A DNA stretch of 64,000 bases from Cutibacterium porci (GCF_009696315.1 NZ_VUMG01000003.1:496001-560000); one strand, 5' to 3'. Shown: positions 9,076 to 18,349, numbered from the stretch's first letter. Translations and numbers: made by a program. The notes: generated by a model not told the origin, from the letters alone.

Positions 9076-10176
9076 ATGACGTCACCTCTGCTTTTCCAAC
9101 CCCTCACCCTTCGTGGATTGACGGTTCGCAACCGTGCCTGGCTACCGCCGATGTGCCAGTACGCAGTGGATTCTCACGACGGGATTCCCGGCACCTGGCA
9201 CCTCGTCCATTACGGTTCCTTCGCTGCCAGCGGTTTCGGCCTCATCGTGGCCGAGGCCACGGCGGTGAGCCCAGAAGGTCGCATCAGCCCTTGTGACACC
9301 GGATTGTGGAATGACGACCAGGTGGCCGCCTGGCGCACCGTCACGGACGCTGTCCACGAGCTAGGTGGCAAGATCGCTGTCCAGCTAGGCCACGCGGGTC
9401 GAAAAGCCTCCACACAGAAATGGTGGCCAGGTTTCCATGGCGAGGTCATTCCTCCCGAGCGGGGCGGTTGGATTCCCGTCGGTCCGACTACTGAACCCGC
9501 TGACGGTCAGCAATACGCCGGATTACCCGTCACCGCCCTTGCCGAGGACGGTATCTCCAAGGTTATTGACGATTTTCGGGCTGCGGCGTCGCGAGCCGTG
9601 GCCGCAGGATTCGATGCCGTGGAGATCCATAGCGCCCACGGCTACTTACTGCATCAGTTCTACTCGCCGCTATCGAATACCCGTACCGACGACTGGGGAG
9701 GCGACTACGATCGACGGGTTCGTTTGCCGCTGGCGGTAGCCGAGGCGGTACGCGGAGCCATCCCTGACGACATGCCTCTACTGGCCCGCCTCTCGGTCAC
9801 TGACTGGCGCGACGATGGTTGGAGCGTCACAGACTCAATTGAGTTGTCGCGCCGTTTCGCGTCGGTCGGCGTGGACCTGATCGACGCCTCCTCCGGCGGG
9901 AATTCGTCAGCCCCCATCCCGGTGGCCCCGGCGTACCAAGCTGACTTAGCAGCTCGCGTGCGCGCCGAAGCTGGCATTCCCACCGCCACTGTCGGGATGA
10001 TCTGGACCGGGGAGCTAGCCGAGGAACTGCTGACGAAGGGATGTGCCGACGCCATCATGGTTGGTCGGGCGGCCCTGCGTGACACCAACTGGCCGCTACG
10101 TGCCGCCCACGAACTCGGCGTGCCTAACGAGGATGCCCCGTGGCACCCGGCGAGGTTCCGTGGTGCCTGGCGGTGA
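9076..10176 (+). CDS. NADH:flavin oxidoreductase, Old Yellow Enzyme family (YqjM/NamA-like)
   Basis: FMN-dependent ene-reductase, a TIM barrel that reduces activated C=C bonds of enals, enones or other electrophiles. Visible marks are NRAWLPPMCQYA near the N-terminus, QLGHAGRKAS at about 100-110, VEIHSAHGYLLHQFYSPLSN with the substrate-binding His pair, RTDDWGGDYDRR and the phosphate-binding GMIWTGE/MVGRAALRD end. These fit the YqjM/xenobiotic reductase branch. Length 366 is normal. GGAG lies just upstream of the ATG. The natural substrate cannot be told. Confidence 0.88.
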   Translation: MTSPLLFQPLTLRGLTVRNRAWLPPMCQYAVDSHDGIPGTWHLVHYGSFAASGFGLIVAEATAVSPEGRISPCDTGLWNDDQVAAWRTVTDAVHELGGKIAVQLGHAGRKASTQKWWPGFHGEVIPPERGGWIPVGPTTEPADGQQYAGLPVTALAEDGISKVIDDFRAAASRAVAAGFDAVEIHSAHGYLLHQFYSPLSNTRTDDWGGDYDRRVRLPLAVAEAVRGAIPDDMPLLARLSVTDWRDDGWSVTDSIELSRRFASVGVDLIDASSGGNSSAPIPVAPAYQADLAARVRAEAGIPTATVGMIWTGELAEELLTKGCADAIMVGRAALRDTNWPLRAAHELGVPNEDAPWHPARFRGAWR

Positions 10177-10206
10177 CGGTCGGCGTCGCCCACCGCAGCT
10201 GAAAAG

Positions 10207-10229
10207 AGCCCGGGCTGTTGAGCCCGGGC
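10207..10229 (-). terminator. intrinsic terminator of the lipase-like gene
   Basis: GCCCGGGCT (10208-10216), a GTTG loop and AGCCCGGGC (10221-10229). Read on the minus strand the stem is followed by TCTTTTC, a U-rich tail, so it ends the leftward transcript. It may also stop the rightward oxidoreductase transcript. Confidence 0.7.
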
Positions 10230-10242
10230 CCAGTTCGCATCG

Positions 10243-11184
10243 TCAGCCGATGCAGTGCTCCACAAAGGTGACCAATTCCTGCTCAACGAAAGCGCGCGAC
10301 TCCGGTTCGTTGTGCACTTCGTGACGCATACCCGCAATAATGAGAGAGCGCACATCGTGCAGGCCAGCATGATGCAGGTCGTTGGCGACATGCAACGCGC
10401 CCTCACCATAGTGGCTGACCGGGTCCTCCGAACCGGACAAGATGAGCACCGGAAGGTCTTTGTGCAGTGGTGTGATCCACGACGGATCATTGGTGCGCAG
10501 ATACGACTCAAGAAAGGCCTTAAAGAACCGCAGGGTCATGGGGGCCCCGAAATTATTGAACGGGTCTGTCGCATGGTCCTGGCACACGCCCGGATCGCAG
10601 GCAACCCACTCGTTGGCGGCCTGTGGGTTGGGGATGCGCTCGAAGAAGCTGCCGAACAAGCGATTCACGAGGTCGTCGGGAGCGATGGACTGATCTCCGT
10701 GTTCTGCAATGGCTTTATTGACAGCAGCCAGCATGTCGGGGTCATCACAGGATGGGATTTGTGCTGCCACACCACACAGCGCGAGTCCGGCGAGTGGATC
10801 GGGCCTGGCGCTCGCGACGTCGCGGGCAATAATCGACCCCCACGAGTGTCCGAATACCACGTAGGGCAGGCCGGGGAACCGCTGTGAGACGACCTCGGCA
10901 AGCTGAAGCTCGTCGTCGCGCACGACAATGTCACCATTATCGCCAGCGTCCTGCCATACCCCCGATAGGGCCGCAGTGCGCCCGTGGCCGGCATGATCAG
11001 TTGCGGCGACGATGAATCCGGCGTCCAAGAACGCATTAATGAGATGAATGTAGCGACGGGAATGCTCACCCAATCCATGGATGAGGTGGACGACCGCGCG
11101 CGGCGTCGTTGCCGGGGTATAAATCCACGCCTGGATCTCGTCACGATCGTTTCGCGAGGCAAAAGGAGTTTCGATGAGCGCCAT
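10243..11184 (-). CDS. alpha/beta hydrolase, monoacylglycerol lipase-like (serine aminopeptidase S33 fold)
   Basis: Cytosolic serine hydrolase probably acting on monoacylglycerols or lysophospholipids. It shows the oxyanion-side HGLGEHSRRY, the DHAGHGRT loop, the nucleophile elbow GHSWGS, the acid in LSGSEDPVS and the catalytic His in GMRHEVHNE. Length 313. The ATG is preceded by AGGAGG. There is no signal peptide, so it is unlikely to be one of the secreted lipases of skin cutibacteria. Confidence 0.82.
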   Translation of the reverse strand: MALIETPFASRNDRDEIQAWIYTPATTPRAVVHLIHGLGEHSRRYIHLINAFLDAGFIVAATDHAGHGRTAALSGVWQDAGDNGDIVVRDDELQLAEVVSQRFPGLPYVVFGHSWGSIIARDVASARPDPLAGLALCGVAAQIPSCDDPDMLAAVNKAIAEHGDQSIAPDDLVNRLFGSFFERIPNPQAANEWVACDPGVCQDHATDPFNNFGAPMTLRFFKAFLESYLRTNDPSWITPLHKDLPVLILSGSEDPVSHYGEGALHVANDLHHAGLHDVRSLIIAGMRHEVHNEPESRAFVEQELVTFVEHCIG

Positions 11185-11439
11185 GGCGGCCTCCTAATCA
11201 TGCACAACATTGTCGGACGGGGAACGCTGACGCGTCATTGTCAGTCGGCCCGTACCTAGTGAGGCTATTCGCTCATACCGCTGATGCCCACCGGTGCGCA
11301 AAAGCGTGCACGCCACGTCATAGACAATGGTTATTGGTGCGCGTGGAGCTCCGCCGACGCACCCATACGGCCTTCCTAACCGGCATATGTGCGTGACCTC
11401 GGTGCGAGCTTCCATGATCTGGTGACGTCGATATACACT

Positions 11440-11628
11440 GACGATGCACGTGGTTCCTGACCTCCAGGGGTCAGGCCAAGAGGGAATCCGGTGCGAATCC
11501 GGAGCTGCCCCGCAGCGGTATGCGAGAACGACCGCCGTCATGACGCACTGTGCTTCGGCATGGGAAGCGACGGCCAGTAGGTGTCCGACGAGGACGAGCT
11601 CGTGAGTCCGAAGACCTGCCAGGTGTGG
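11440..11628 (+). promoter_or_regulatory. cobalamin riboswitch upstream of nrdAB
   Basis: The core is plain: GGGAATCCGGTGCGAATCCG (11480-11499), then GCTGCCCCGCAGCGGTA (B12 box, 11505-11521), a helical segment, and AGTCCGAAGACCTGCC near 11606-11621. It lies about 120 bases ahead of the nrdA ribosome site. Such riboswitches usually shut expression off when adenosylcobalamin is present. A GC-rich hairpin (CCCGC GACC GCGGG) between the aptamer and nrdA may belong to the expression platform. Confidence 0.93.
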
Positions 11629-11750
11629 TCCCGCGACCGCGGGGCCCGGTTCGCGATCTCGCGGGAAGTATCGCAGCGTTCAGTGGGGACTGTTGCCCCT
11701 GCCGCATTCCGCCAGGTCGCGTGCCTACGGCATCGCACGGAGGAATTGCA

Positions 11751-14315
11751 ATGAGCGCCGACCCCATCTCTACTATCCGCGTCCGTAAGCGCGACGGTTC
11801 CTTGGCTCCCTACGACGGCAACGAAGTCGCCGCCTCCATCATCGACTCAGCCCGTGGGCTCGATGACGCCGTCGCTCGGGCAACCCTGCTGCAAGCAGAG
11901 GTGGAGATCACTCTTTTCGACGGCATAGCCACCGACGCCCTCGACGAAGCTGTCATTCAGGTAGCTTTGGGTAACGCGAAGGACGATCCGGCGTTTGACA
12001 CCATTGCCAGCCGGATTGCCGTCAAGAAACTCTACAAAGAGGTCTTCGGCAATACCCATGACGATCTGGGTGACGTCGATCCGGAACGTGTGCGCGACCT
12101 GCACCGCAACTATTTCCCGCGCACAATTGACAGGCTGGTCGCCGGTGGTCACCTTGACGAGCGGCTGGGGCGCATGTTCGACCTCGACGCCCTTGCCGCC
12201 GCCCTCGACCCCGCCCGCGACGACCTCATCGGGTTCACCGGCGTACGCACCATGGTTAACCGTTATCTCCTGCGCACACCCGATATGCGGGCATTAGAGG
12301 TGCCGCAGTATTTCTGGATGCGTGTGGCAATGGGCTTGAGCCTGACCGAGGATGACCCCACGTCGTCGGCGCTAACCCTCTATGACTCTATGAGTAATTT
12401 GCGTCACCTGGCGGCGGGATCCACTCTCGTCAATGCGGGCACACCATCGGGACAACTGTCGAACTGCTTTGTCATGCGCACCGAGGACGATATAGAGCAC
12501 ATCGCCCAGACAATCCGGGATGTCATGTGGATCACCAAGGGTACCGGCGGCATCGGCTTGTCGATGTCGGACCTGCGCTGCGAAGGCTCCCCCATCCGCT
12601 CGAACAACACCACATCTACCGGGCCGATCCCCTTCATGCACACCATCGACTCCACGTTGCGTGCGGTTTCTCGAGGTGGCAAGAAACTCGGTGCTCTGTG
12701 TTTCTACCTGGAAAACTGGCATCTGGATTTCCCGCAATTCCTTGATCTGCGGCAAAACTCTGGTGACCCGTACCGACGCACCCGCACTGCCGACACAGCG
12801 GTATGGATCTCCGATGAGTTCATGAAGCGAGTCGCTAAAGACGAAGACTGGTACCTTTTCGATCCTGCCGAAACCCCGGACCTCACCGAGCTCACCGGAT
12901 CGGACTTCTCCAAGCGTTACGCCCAGTATGTTGAACAAGCAGAGGCGGGCAAGATCAAGCGTTTTCGGCGCACGACTGCCCGGGAACAGTTCCGAGCTAT
13001 CCTCGTCAGCCTTCAGACGACGTCGCACCCGTGGCTGACGTGGAAAGATAGCGTCAATACCCGGGCGTTAAACACCAACACCGGGACGATCCACTCGTCA
13101 AACCTGTGTACCGAAATCTGCTTGCCCCAGGACCGCGACCACACCTCGGTGTGCAACCTCGCATCGGTGAACTTGGCGGCCCACCTCGTCGGCCCGCGCG
13201 GCAAGCGCCGTCTGGACTGGGGACAATTGGCGGCTACGACGCGTCTGGCGGTGCGTCACCTCGACAACCTCGTCGACATCACCGCCTCTGGCGTGCCACA
13301 AGCTCAACGCTCCAACGATGAGAACCGCGCAATCGGTCTAGGGGTTATGGGCCTAACGGACATGCTGGAGCAGATCCGAGTGCCCTACGACTCCCCAGAA
13401 GCTTGCGAGATCGTCGACCGGGTCATTGAGTTCATCAGCTGGCATGCCATCGACACCTCCGCCGACTTAGCCACTGAGCGTGGGGTTTACCCGAAATTTG
13501 AAGGGTCGGGGTGGTCACGCGGGATGGTTCCAATAGACACGTTGTCGGCTCTTGAACATGACCGTGGCATCCCCGTTGACGTCGACCGGACGACGCGGAT
13601 GGACTGGGATGCGCTGCGAGCCAAGGTACTGGCAGGTATGCGCAATGCCACGGTGATGGCTATCGCCCCGACGGCGTCAATCGGGCTCATCGCAGGCACG
13701 ACTCCCGGCCTCGATCCGCAGTTTTCCCAGATGTTTTCCCGAGCCACCTCAGCCGGGAAATTCCTCGAAGTTAATCGCAATCTCGTCGCCGACCTCAAGG
13801 AATTAGGATTGTGGGAATCGGTGCGTGAAGAATTACTGCGCCGCCAGGGTGATCCCAGTGAGATCGAGGGCATTCCGGCATCTTTGCGACGCCTCTACCG
13901 CACCTCTTTCACGCTGGACCCAATTGCCTATCTCAACGTAGCTGCCCGGGCGCAAAAATGGGTCGACCAGGCCATTAGCCGCAATATCTATTTGGCCTCA
14001 AGGTCGGTCAGCGATATGGAGGATCTATACACCGCGGCGTGGCGAATGGGCGTCAAGACGACGTACTACCTGCATATGCTGCCTCGCCATACTGCTGAGC
14101 AGTCGACGGTGGCCGTCAACAAGGCCGCTGGACATCGCAGTGGCCCGCGTCGCGGATTCGCTACCGCAGTGCGCCGGTCGTCACGCACTGCACAGATCCA
14201 GAAAGAGGTCACCGAGGAGCTCGATGGTTTTGAGCCAGTCTCCCTCGATCTCATCGACGGCACCGCGTGCCCTGTCGACCCGCAAGAGCGTCAGCAGTGC
14301 GAATCCTGTCAGTGA
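11751..14315 (+). CDS. nrdA: ribonucleoside-diphosphate reductase, class I alpha subunit
   Basis: Large catalytic subunit that reduces NDPs to dNDPs. Residues 1-95 form an ATP-cone allosteric domain (IRVRKRDGS), absent from class Ib NrdE. The ten-stranded barrel has STLVNAGTPSGQLSNC with the first redox Cys, NLCTEI with the thiyl-radical Cys and SIGLIAGTTPGLDPQFS. The C-terminus ends in CESCQ, the thioredoxin-facing CxxC. Length 854. ATG 11751 is chosen for its GGAGGA at 11739-11744; the reading frame is open through part of the riboswitch but that is untranslated leader. nrdB follows 34 bases downstream, with no nrdH or nrdI. Confidence 0.95.
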   Translation: MSADPISTIRVRKRDGSLAPYDGNEVAASIIDSARGLDDAVARATLLQAEVEITLFDGIATDALDEAVIQVALGNAKDDPAFDTIASRIAVKKLYKEVFGNTHDDLGDVDPERVRDLHRNYFPRTIDRLVAGGHLDERLGRMFDLDALAAALDPARDDLIGFTGVRTMVNRYLLRTPDMRALEVPQYFWMRVAMGLSLTEDDPTSSALTLYDSMSNLRHLAAGSTLVNAGTPSGQLSNCFVMRTEDDIEHIAQTIRDVMWITKGTGGIGLSMSDLRCEGSPIRSNNTTSTGPIPFMHTIDSTLRAVSRGGKKLGALCFYLENWHLDFPQFLDLRQNSGDPYRRTRTADTAVWISDEFMKRVAKDEDWYLFDPAETPDLTELTGSDFSKRYAQYVEQAEAGKIKRFRRTTAREQFRAILVSLQTTSHPWLTWKDSVNTRALNTNTGTIHSSNLCTEICLPQDRDHTSVCNLASVNLAAHLVGPRGKRRLDWGQLAATTRLAVRHLDNLVDITASGVPQAQRSNDENRAIGLGVMGLTDMLEQIRVPYDSPEACEIVDRVIEFISWHAIDTSADLATERGVYPKFEGSGWSRGMVPIDTLSALEHDRGIPVDVDRTTRMDWDALRAKVLAGMRNATVMAIAPTASIGLIAGTTPGLDPQFSQMFSRATSAGKFLEVNRNLVADLKELGLWESVREELLRRQGDPSEIEGIPASLRRLYRTSFTLDPIAYLNVAARAQKWVDQAISRNIYLASRSVSDMEDLYTAAWRMGVKTTYYLHMLPRHTAEQSTVAVNKAAGHRSGPRRGFATAVRRSSRTAQIQKEVTEELDGFEPVSLDLIDGTACPVDPQERQQCESCQ

Positions 14316-14349
14316 CCATCTCTACCGCCCGCTGAAAGAGAGACCACCT

Positions 14350-15336
14350 ATGATTCTTGGCTCTGGAATTCAAGAGGGGTTACTACTCAAGCCCGTCACT
14401 TACCCCTGGGCCTATGACCTTTACAACCAGGCTGTGGCGAACACATGGTTCCCTAACGAGATCCAGCTTGATGAGGACCTCGCTGATTTCGCACGGATGA
14501 CCCCGGACGAGCACCATGCTCTGACTCACCTCATGAGCTACTTCAACCCCAATGAATTGCTTGTCAACAAGGCCCTAGCCTTCGGCGTCTATCCCTACGT
14601 CAACGCTGCGGAATGTCATTTATACTTGGCCAAGCAAATGTGGGAGGAAGCAAACCACTGCATGGCTTTCGAGTACGTCCTTGAGACGTTCCCGATTGAC
14701 CGTGACGAGGCCTACCGATCCCACGTTCACGTCCATTCCATGGCCCGCAAAGAGGCATTCGAAGTCGCGTTTATTAGGCGGATGACCGAGCAAACTCTCG
14801 ACATCACAACCGTGGCGGGTAAGCAAGATTTCGTGCGCAACCTGGTTGCGTACAACATCATCCTCGAGGGGATTTGGTTCTACTCCGGGTTCATGGTCGC
14901 ATTGTCGTTCCGTCAGCGGAATCTACTTCGTAACTTTGGTTCCCTCATAGACTGGGTCGTCCGTGACGAATCCTTACATTTGAAATTTGGGATGAATCTC
15001 ATCTTAACGGTGCTCGAAGAAAACCCCGAGATCGCCACTGACGAGTTCGCAGTAGAAATCCACGACATGATCGTGACAGGGGTCGAGATGGAGGCGCAGT
15101 ATAATCACGACATGCTTCCTCGGGGCATCCTCGGGATGAACGCTGATTACGTTAATGACTACGTCAAATACCTGGCAGATCGTCGTCTCGAAGAGCTCGG
15201 GTTCGAGCCGGAATACCATGCCTCTAACCCCGCTAAGTGGATGGCTACAGCCAATGACACTCTGCAACTTGTGAATTTCTTCGAGGCTACCAATACCTCA
15301 TATGAGGTCAATGCCCACGCCACCGGTAATCGGTAA
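14350..15336 (+). CDS. nrdB: ribonucleotide reductase small subunit, class Ic-like
   Basis: Dimetal R2 subunit that makes the radical-initiating cofactor for NrdA. Metal ligands can be read as Glu69, Glu100, His103, Glu173, Glu207 and His210. The first ligand is Glu rather than Asp, and the position of the usual tyrosyl radical (seven after Glu100) is Phe107. Both changes, and every spacing, match the Chlamydia trachomatis class Ic R2, which uses a Mn/Fe cofactor instead of a tyrosyl radical. A Tyr at 109 also matches that protein. GAAAGAGA precedes the ATG. Length 328. The Mn/Fe assignment is inferred from residues. Confidence 0.92.
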   Translation: MILGSGIQEGLLLKPVTYPWAYDLYNQAVANTWFPNEIQLDEDLADFARMTPDEHHALTHLMSYFNPNELLVNKALAFGVYPYVNAAECHLYLAKQMWEEANHCMAFEYVLETFPIDRDEAYRSHVHVHSMARKEAFEVAFIRRMTEQTLDITTVAGKQDFVRNLVAYNIILEGIWFYSGFMVALSFRQRNLLRNFGSLIDWVVRDESLHLKFGMNLILTVLEENPEIATDEFAVEIHDMIVTGVEMEAQYNHDMLPRGILGMNADYVNDYVKYLADRRLEELGFEPEYHASNPAKWMATANDTLQLVNFFEATNTSYEVNAHATGNR

Positions 15337-15405
15337 AGCACACGATTCGAACGATAGCCGTGGCGTGAAGGAAACGTGCAGGGAGTCGCCACACCATGCA
15401 CGTTC

Positions 15406-15439
15406 ATGTCGGCCCCAAAAGTACTTTTGGGGCCGACAT
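15406..15439. terminator. perfect 34-base palindrome after nrdB
   Basis: ATGTCGGCCCCAAAAGT (15406-15422) is followed at once by its exact reverse complement (15423-15439) with no spacer. As RNA this gives a long hairpin with a T4 in the descending arm. It probably ends nrdAB transcription, but the lack of loop and T-tail leaves room for an operator of the next gene. Confidence 0.5.
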
Positions 15440-15462
15440 CGTCCGCTGTTAGAGTCATTGCC

Positions 15463-15951
15463 GTGGACGAGCTCTTTACCCCTCCCGGAGGCGAGTGGCA
15501 TCCAGTCTCCAAGAACTATGTGACCATCAAGCGGCTCATGGTCTTGTTGACCTGGGGCGTCCTGACAGTCGTTATCGGCATTGCGCTGGGATTCTTCGTC
15601 ACGTGGTGGGTAGGCATCCTCGCCGCTATAGTCGGCGTGGCCTTCACTGGATGGAGGTGCTCCCGGATGCCCGCCGTGGTAGCCGCGATGGGGTGGTGCG
15701 AGCGTGGGAGCGATCTGTGCATTCGTTCCGGACCGTGGTTCCGTAAGATGGTGATCGTCCCCTACGGTCGCATGCAAGCGGTGGAAGTCAATGCCGGCCC
15801 CGTCGACCGGCATTGGGCGGTGGCGTCAGTTCAACTCGTCACTGCTGCCACAGCCACGAGTGCCTCTATTGATGGACTACCGGTCGAAGAAGCCCGCGCA
15901 CTGCGCGACCGCATTACCGACATGGCTGGGGACAAGGACGCCGCGCTATGA
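15463..15951 (+). CDS. PH domain-containing membrane protein (YdbS-like)
   Basis: Membrane protein of 162 residues with an N-terminal cytosolic stretch, two helices (about 24-68) and a bacterial PH domain (bPH2, about 80-150) with the pattern VIVPYGRMQAVEVNAGPVDR. GTG 15463 is inferred because the preceding palindrome and weak upstream ATG are unlikely to be translated. It overlaps the next PH-domain gene by ATGA. YdbS/YdbT pairs are widespread in Gram-positives with poorly known envelope functions. Confidence 0.75.
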   Translation: MDELFTPPGGEWHPVSKNYVTIKRLMVLLTWGVLTVVIGIALGFFVTWWVGILAAIVGVAFTGWRCSRMPAVVAAMGWCERGSDLCIRSGPWFRKMVIVPYGRMQAVEVNAGPVDRHWAVASVQLVTAATATSASIDGLPVEEARALRDRITDMAGDKDAAL

Positions 15952-17375
15952 CCGAGGACAACGTCAGCGAAGCGCGGGATGCCGAGGAGGTTGTCGATCA
16001 GCGGCCCCACTGGGCGACTCCCCTGGTACGGGGTTGGATGATTATTGCCGCCGCGACAGTCGTTGTGTTGCGAGAGATACTCGGGAATACCAGCAACATC
16101 CGCTCGATGTCGTTTCGCGATCTTGGGATTGCAGGCGGTATCGTCGTTGTAGTCGCCATTATACAAATCGTCTTTGGAACCTTTGTCTGGATGACTACCA
16201 GGTTCCGAATTGACGACAACGAAATCTGCATTGAACACCGGTTCATTACCCACGAGTCTGATCGGTTATCCTTGTCAAAAATCCAGGGTATTGACGTCAT
16301 CCAACCCTTTGCCGCAAGGATTGTTGGTTTAGCACGTCTAAGTATTGATGTCGGGGCATCTGATTCCAAGAAGCTCGAGTTCCTCAAGCGTCGTGACGCC
16401 TACGAACTGCGCGACCTACTCATCTCACGTGCCCACCGCGAGGCAACGGAGCACCTCACAGGAGACGGGATTGGATCCCAGTGGTGGGATCGACGATCCG
16501 ACGACCAAGAAATCGTAAGCATCACGGCAAGCCGTGCTCTCATAGCAGGATTCTTGTCAATGACTTTTGTCATTCAAGCAGCCCTTTTCATCGCCTCGAT
16601 TGTTTTAAGCATCGCTGCAGATCAGCCCCTTGGCATAGCCGCCATTCTTGCGGTGCTTGTCAGTATCGTCGGCGTGGTCTGGAAGCAGCTGGACACGGCA
16701 TGGAAATTCGCTCTCTTGCGCTCACCGGGAACGCTCAAAGCGGTCCATGGTCTCACCAGCCTGACGACGCGCACGGTTCCGGTACGCCGCGTGCAGGCGA
16801 TTCAGGTATCGCAGCCATTGTTGTGGCGCCCGTTTGGGATGTCCCGCGTCACGATGACGGTGCTCGGTGGAGCCAGCCTGTCCGACGTCGAGCAGTCTGA
16901 GGTGCTCTTGCCGATCGGAAACGATGCGCAAGTGCGCACTGCTCTTGACGCACTATGGCCGGGATTTCGACTCGACGCAGTGCCCCTCCATCCGATTCCA
17001 CGACGAGCGCGGTGGTTTCGGTGGTTTGACCGAAAGATCATTGGTTGGGGATTCAATGAGGAGGTCGTCGTGACGCGCCGGGGTCTGTTCACTCGCAGGC
17101 ACAGCGTCGTTCCCCATGCTCGCTCACAGTCCGTAGGCCTGTCTCAGGGACCGTTACAGCGCACGCTCGGGTTAGCTGATGTCGACGTACACATTTCACC
17201 TGGTCCGGTGAGGGTCAGCTGTCCGCATCTCGACGCGATGGATGCCCGGGCTTTCGCCGTCGCCCAGATGGACCGCACCCGTGCCGCCCGCACCCGGGAA
17301 CTATCCAATCAACCTCCCCTAGACCAGCCTTCACCCGTTACGCTTGTCGACCATGAGCAAGGTGCTGGGAATTGA
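15948..17375 (+). CDS. PH domain-containing membrane protein (YdbT-like)
   Basis: Membrane protein of 475 residues with two N-terminal helices (about 22-42, 58-80), a first PH domain (about 85-160, ISLSKIQGIDVIQPF-like), a central helix pair (about 200-245), and two further PH modules (about 265-330 and 365-440). The motif VPVRRVQAIQVSQPLLWRPFG is typical of bPH2. Its start overlaps the YdbS-like gene and its end overlaps ppgK by 23 bases, suggesting one transcript. Its partner is the preceding gene. Confidence 0.8.
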   Translation: MTEDNVSEARDAEEVVDQRPHWATPLVRGWMIIAAATVVVLREILGNTSNIRSMSFRDLGIAGGIVVVVAIIQIVFGTFVWMTTRFRIDDNEICIEHRFITHESDRLSLSKIQGIDVIQPFAARIVGLARLSIDVGASDSKKLEFLKRRDAYELRDLLISRAHREATEHLTGDGIGSQWWDRRSDDQEIVSITASRALIAGFLSMTFVIQAALFIASIVLSIAADQPLGIAAILAVLVSIVGVVWKQLDTAWKFALLRSPGTLKAVHGLTSLTTRTVPVRRVQAIQVSQPLLWRPFGMSRVTMTVLGGASLSDVEQSEVLLPIGNDAQVRTALDALWPGFRLDAVPLHPIPRRARWFRWFDRKIIGWGFNEEVVVTRRGLFTRRHSVVPHARSQSVGLSQGPLQRTLGLADVDVHISPGPVRVSCPHLDAMDARAFAVAQMDRTRAARTRELSNQPPLDQPSPVTLVDHEQGAGN

Positions 17376-18168
17376 CGTTGGCGGTTCCGGGATCAAGGGA
17401 GCCCCGGTTGACCTCGAAGTCGGTGACTTCGCTGAACCACGGCTCCGCATCCCCACTCCTGAAAAATCGTCCCCCAAGAACGTCGTCACCGTGTTGCGTG
17501 AGATCGTCGACAACTTTGCCCCCACCATCGGTGACGGGCCCGTCGGCATCTCCTTTCCTGCTCCGGCGCGCCACGGCGTCATCCCTTTCATCGCGAACCT
17601 CGATCAGGGTTGGGCCGGTCTGCACGCTGAGGAATACATCAGTGATGCTCTCGGTCGACCGGTGACCGTCCTCAATGACGCCGACGCCGCGGGTTTAGGC
17701 GAGGTCCATTACGGGGCTGCGAGGGGCGTGCCGGGGGTCGTCATTCTTACCACGTTGGGCACCGGCATCGGCTCAGCCGTCATTAACAATGGCATCTTGC
17801 TGCCGAACACCGAGCTCGGCCACCTCGAAATTGACGGTCACGATGCCGAAACTCGCGCTGCGTCGTCAGTCAAAGACCGCAAACACATGTCCTATCGGGA
17901 TTGGGCTACCAAGCGTCTCCAGCGCTACTACGAGGTCGTCGAAATGCTCTTTTCCCCCGACCTCTTTGTCGTTGGTGGGGGCGTCTCTAAAGATCATTCA
18001 AAGTTCTTCAAGTACCTCACGCTGGAGACGCCGATCGTCCCAGCGAAGCTGCTCAATCGCGCCGGCATTATCGGTGCAGCCTGGCAGGCCCAGTGGCGTC
18101 TAGAACATCCTGACGCCACTGAGGAACAGGTTGTCACGGCTGCCAAGAAGGCAAAGAACGCCGACTGA
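17353..18168 (+). CDS. ppgK: polyphosphate glucokinase
   Basis: ROK-family kinase that phosphorylates glucose with polyphosphate or ATP, a mark of actinobacteria. The phosphate-binding GIDVGGSGIKGAP opens the protein; LNDADAAGLGE carries the catalytic base Asp; ILTTLGTGIGSAV and ELGHLEIDGHDAE follow. Unlike ordinary ROK kinases the Zn-binding Cys cluster is absent, as is normal for PPGK. ATG 17353 gives 271 residues; a TTG 9 bases earlier is possible. It overlaps the end of the PH-domain gene and is followed by two hairpins. Confidence 0.94.
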   Translation: MSKVLGIDVGGSGIKGAPVDLEVGDFAEPRLRIPTPEKSSPKNVVTVLREIVDNFAPTIGDGPVGISFPAPARHGVIPFIANLDQGWAGLHAEEYISDALGRPVTVLNDADAAGLGEVHYGAARGVPGVVILTTLGTGIGSAVINNGILLPNTELGHLEIDGHDAETRAASSVKDRKHMSYRDWATKRLQRYYEVVEMLFSPDLFVVGGGVSKDHSKFFKYLTLETPIVPAKLLNRAGIIGAAWQAQWRLEHPDATEEQVVTAAKKAKNAD

Positions 18169-18186
18169 CGGCACATGAGCATCGTG

Positions 18187-18225
18187 GTGATCGCCTGTCC
18201 GAGCCGACGGGCGATCACGACTTTT
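18187..18225 (+). terminator. intrinsic terminator after ppgK
   Basis: GTGATCGCC (18187-18195) pairs with GGCGATCAC (18210-18218), then ACTTTTTGG supplies the T-run. It lies about 20 bases behind the ppgK stop. Confidence 0.8.
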
Positions 18226-18251
18226 TGGGGTTCCGCACCGGCTATGAGCTC

Positions 18252-18274
18252 AAAACCGTGTATCACACGGTTTT
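18252..18274. terminator. second hairpin after ppgK
   Basis: AAAACCGTGT (18252-18261), loop ATC, ACACGGTTTT (18265-18274): a perfect 10-base stem bounded by A4 and T4, so it would work as a terminator in both directions. It lies 75 bases ahead of the RDD gene and could instead be an operator for it. Confidence 0.5.
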
Positions 18275-18349
18275 CATACCGTGGGACGATGTGCGACGAT
18301 CCTCTGCAGCGACACAGTGGGCGGGTATTGCCGCACATGAAAGGAACTC

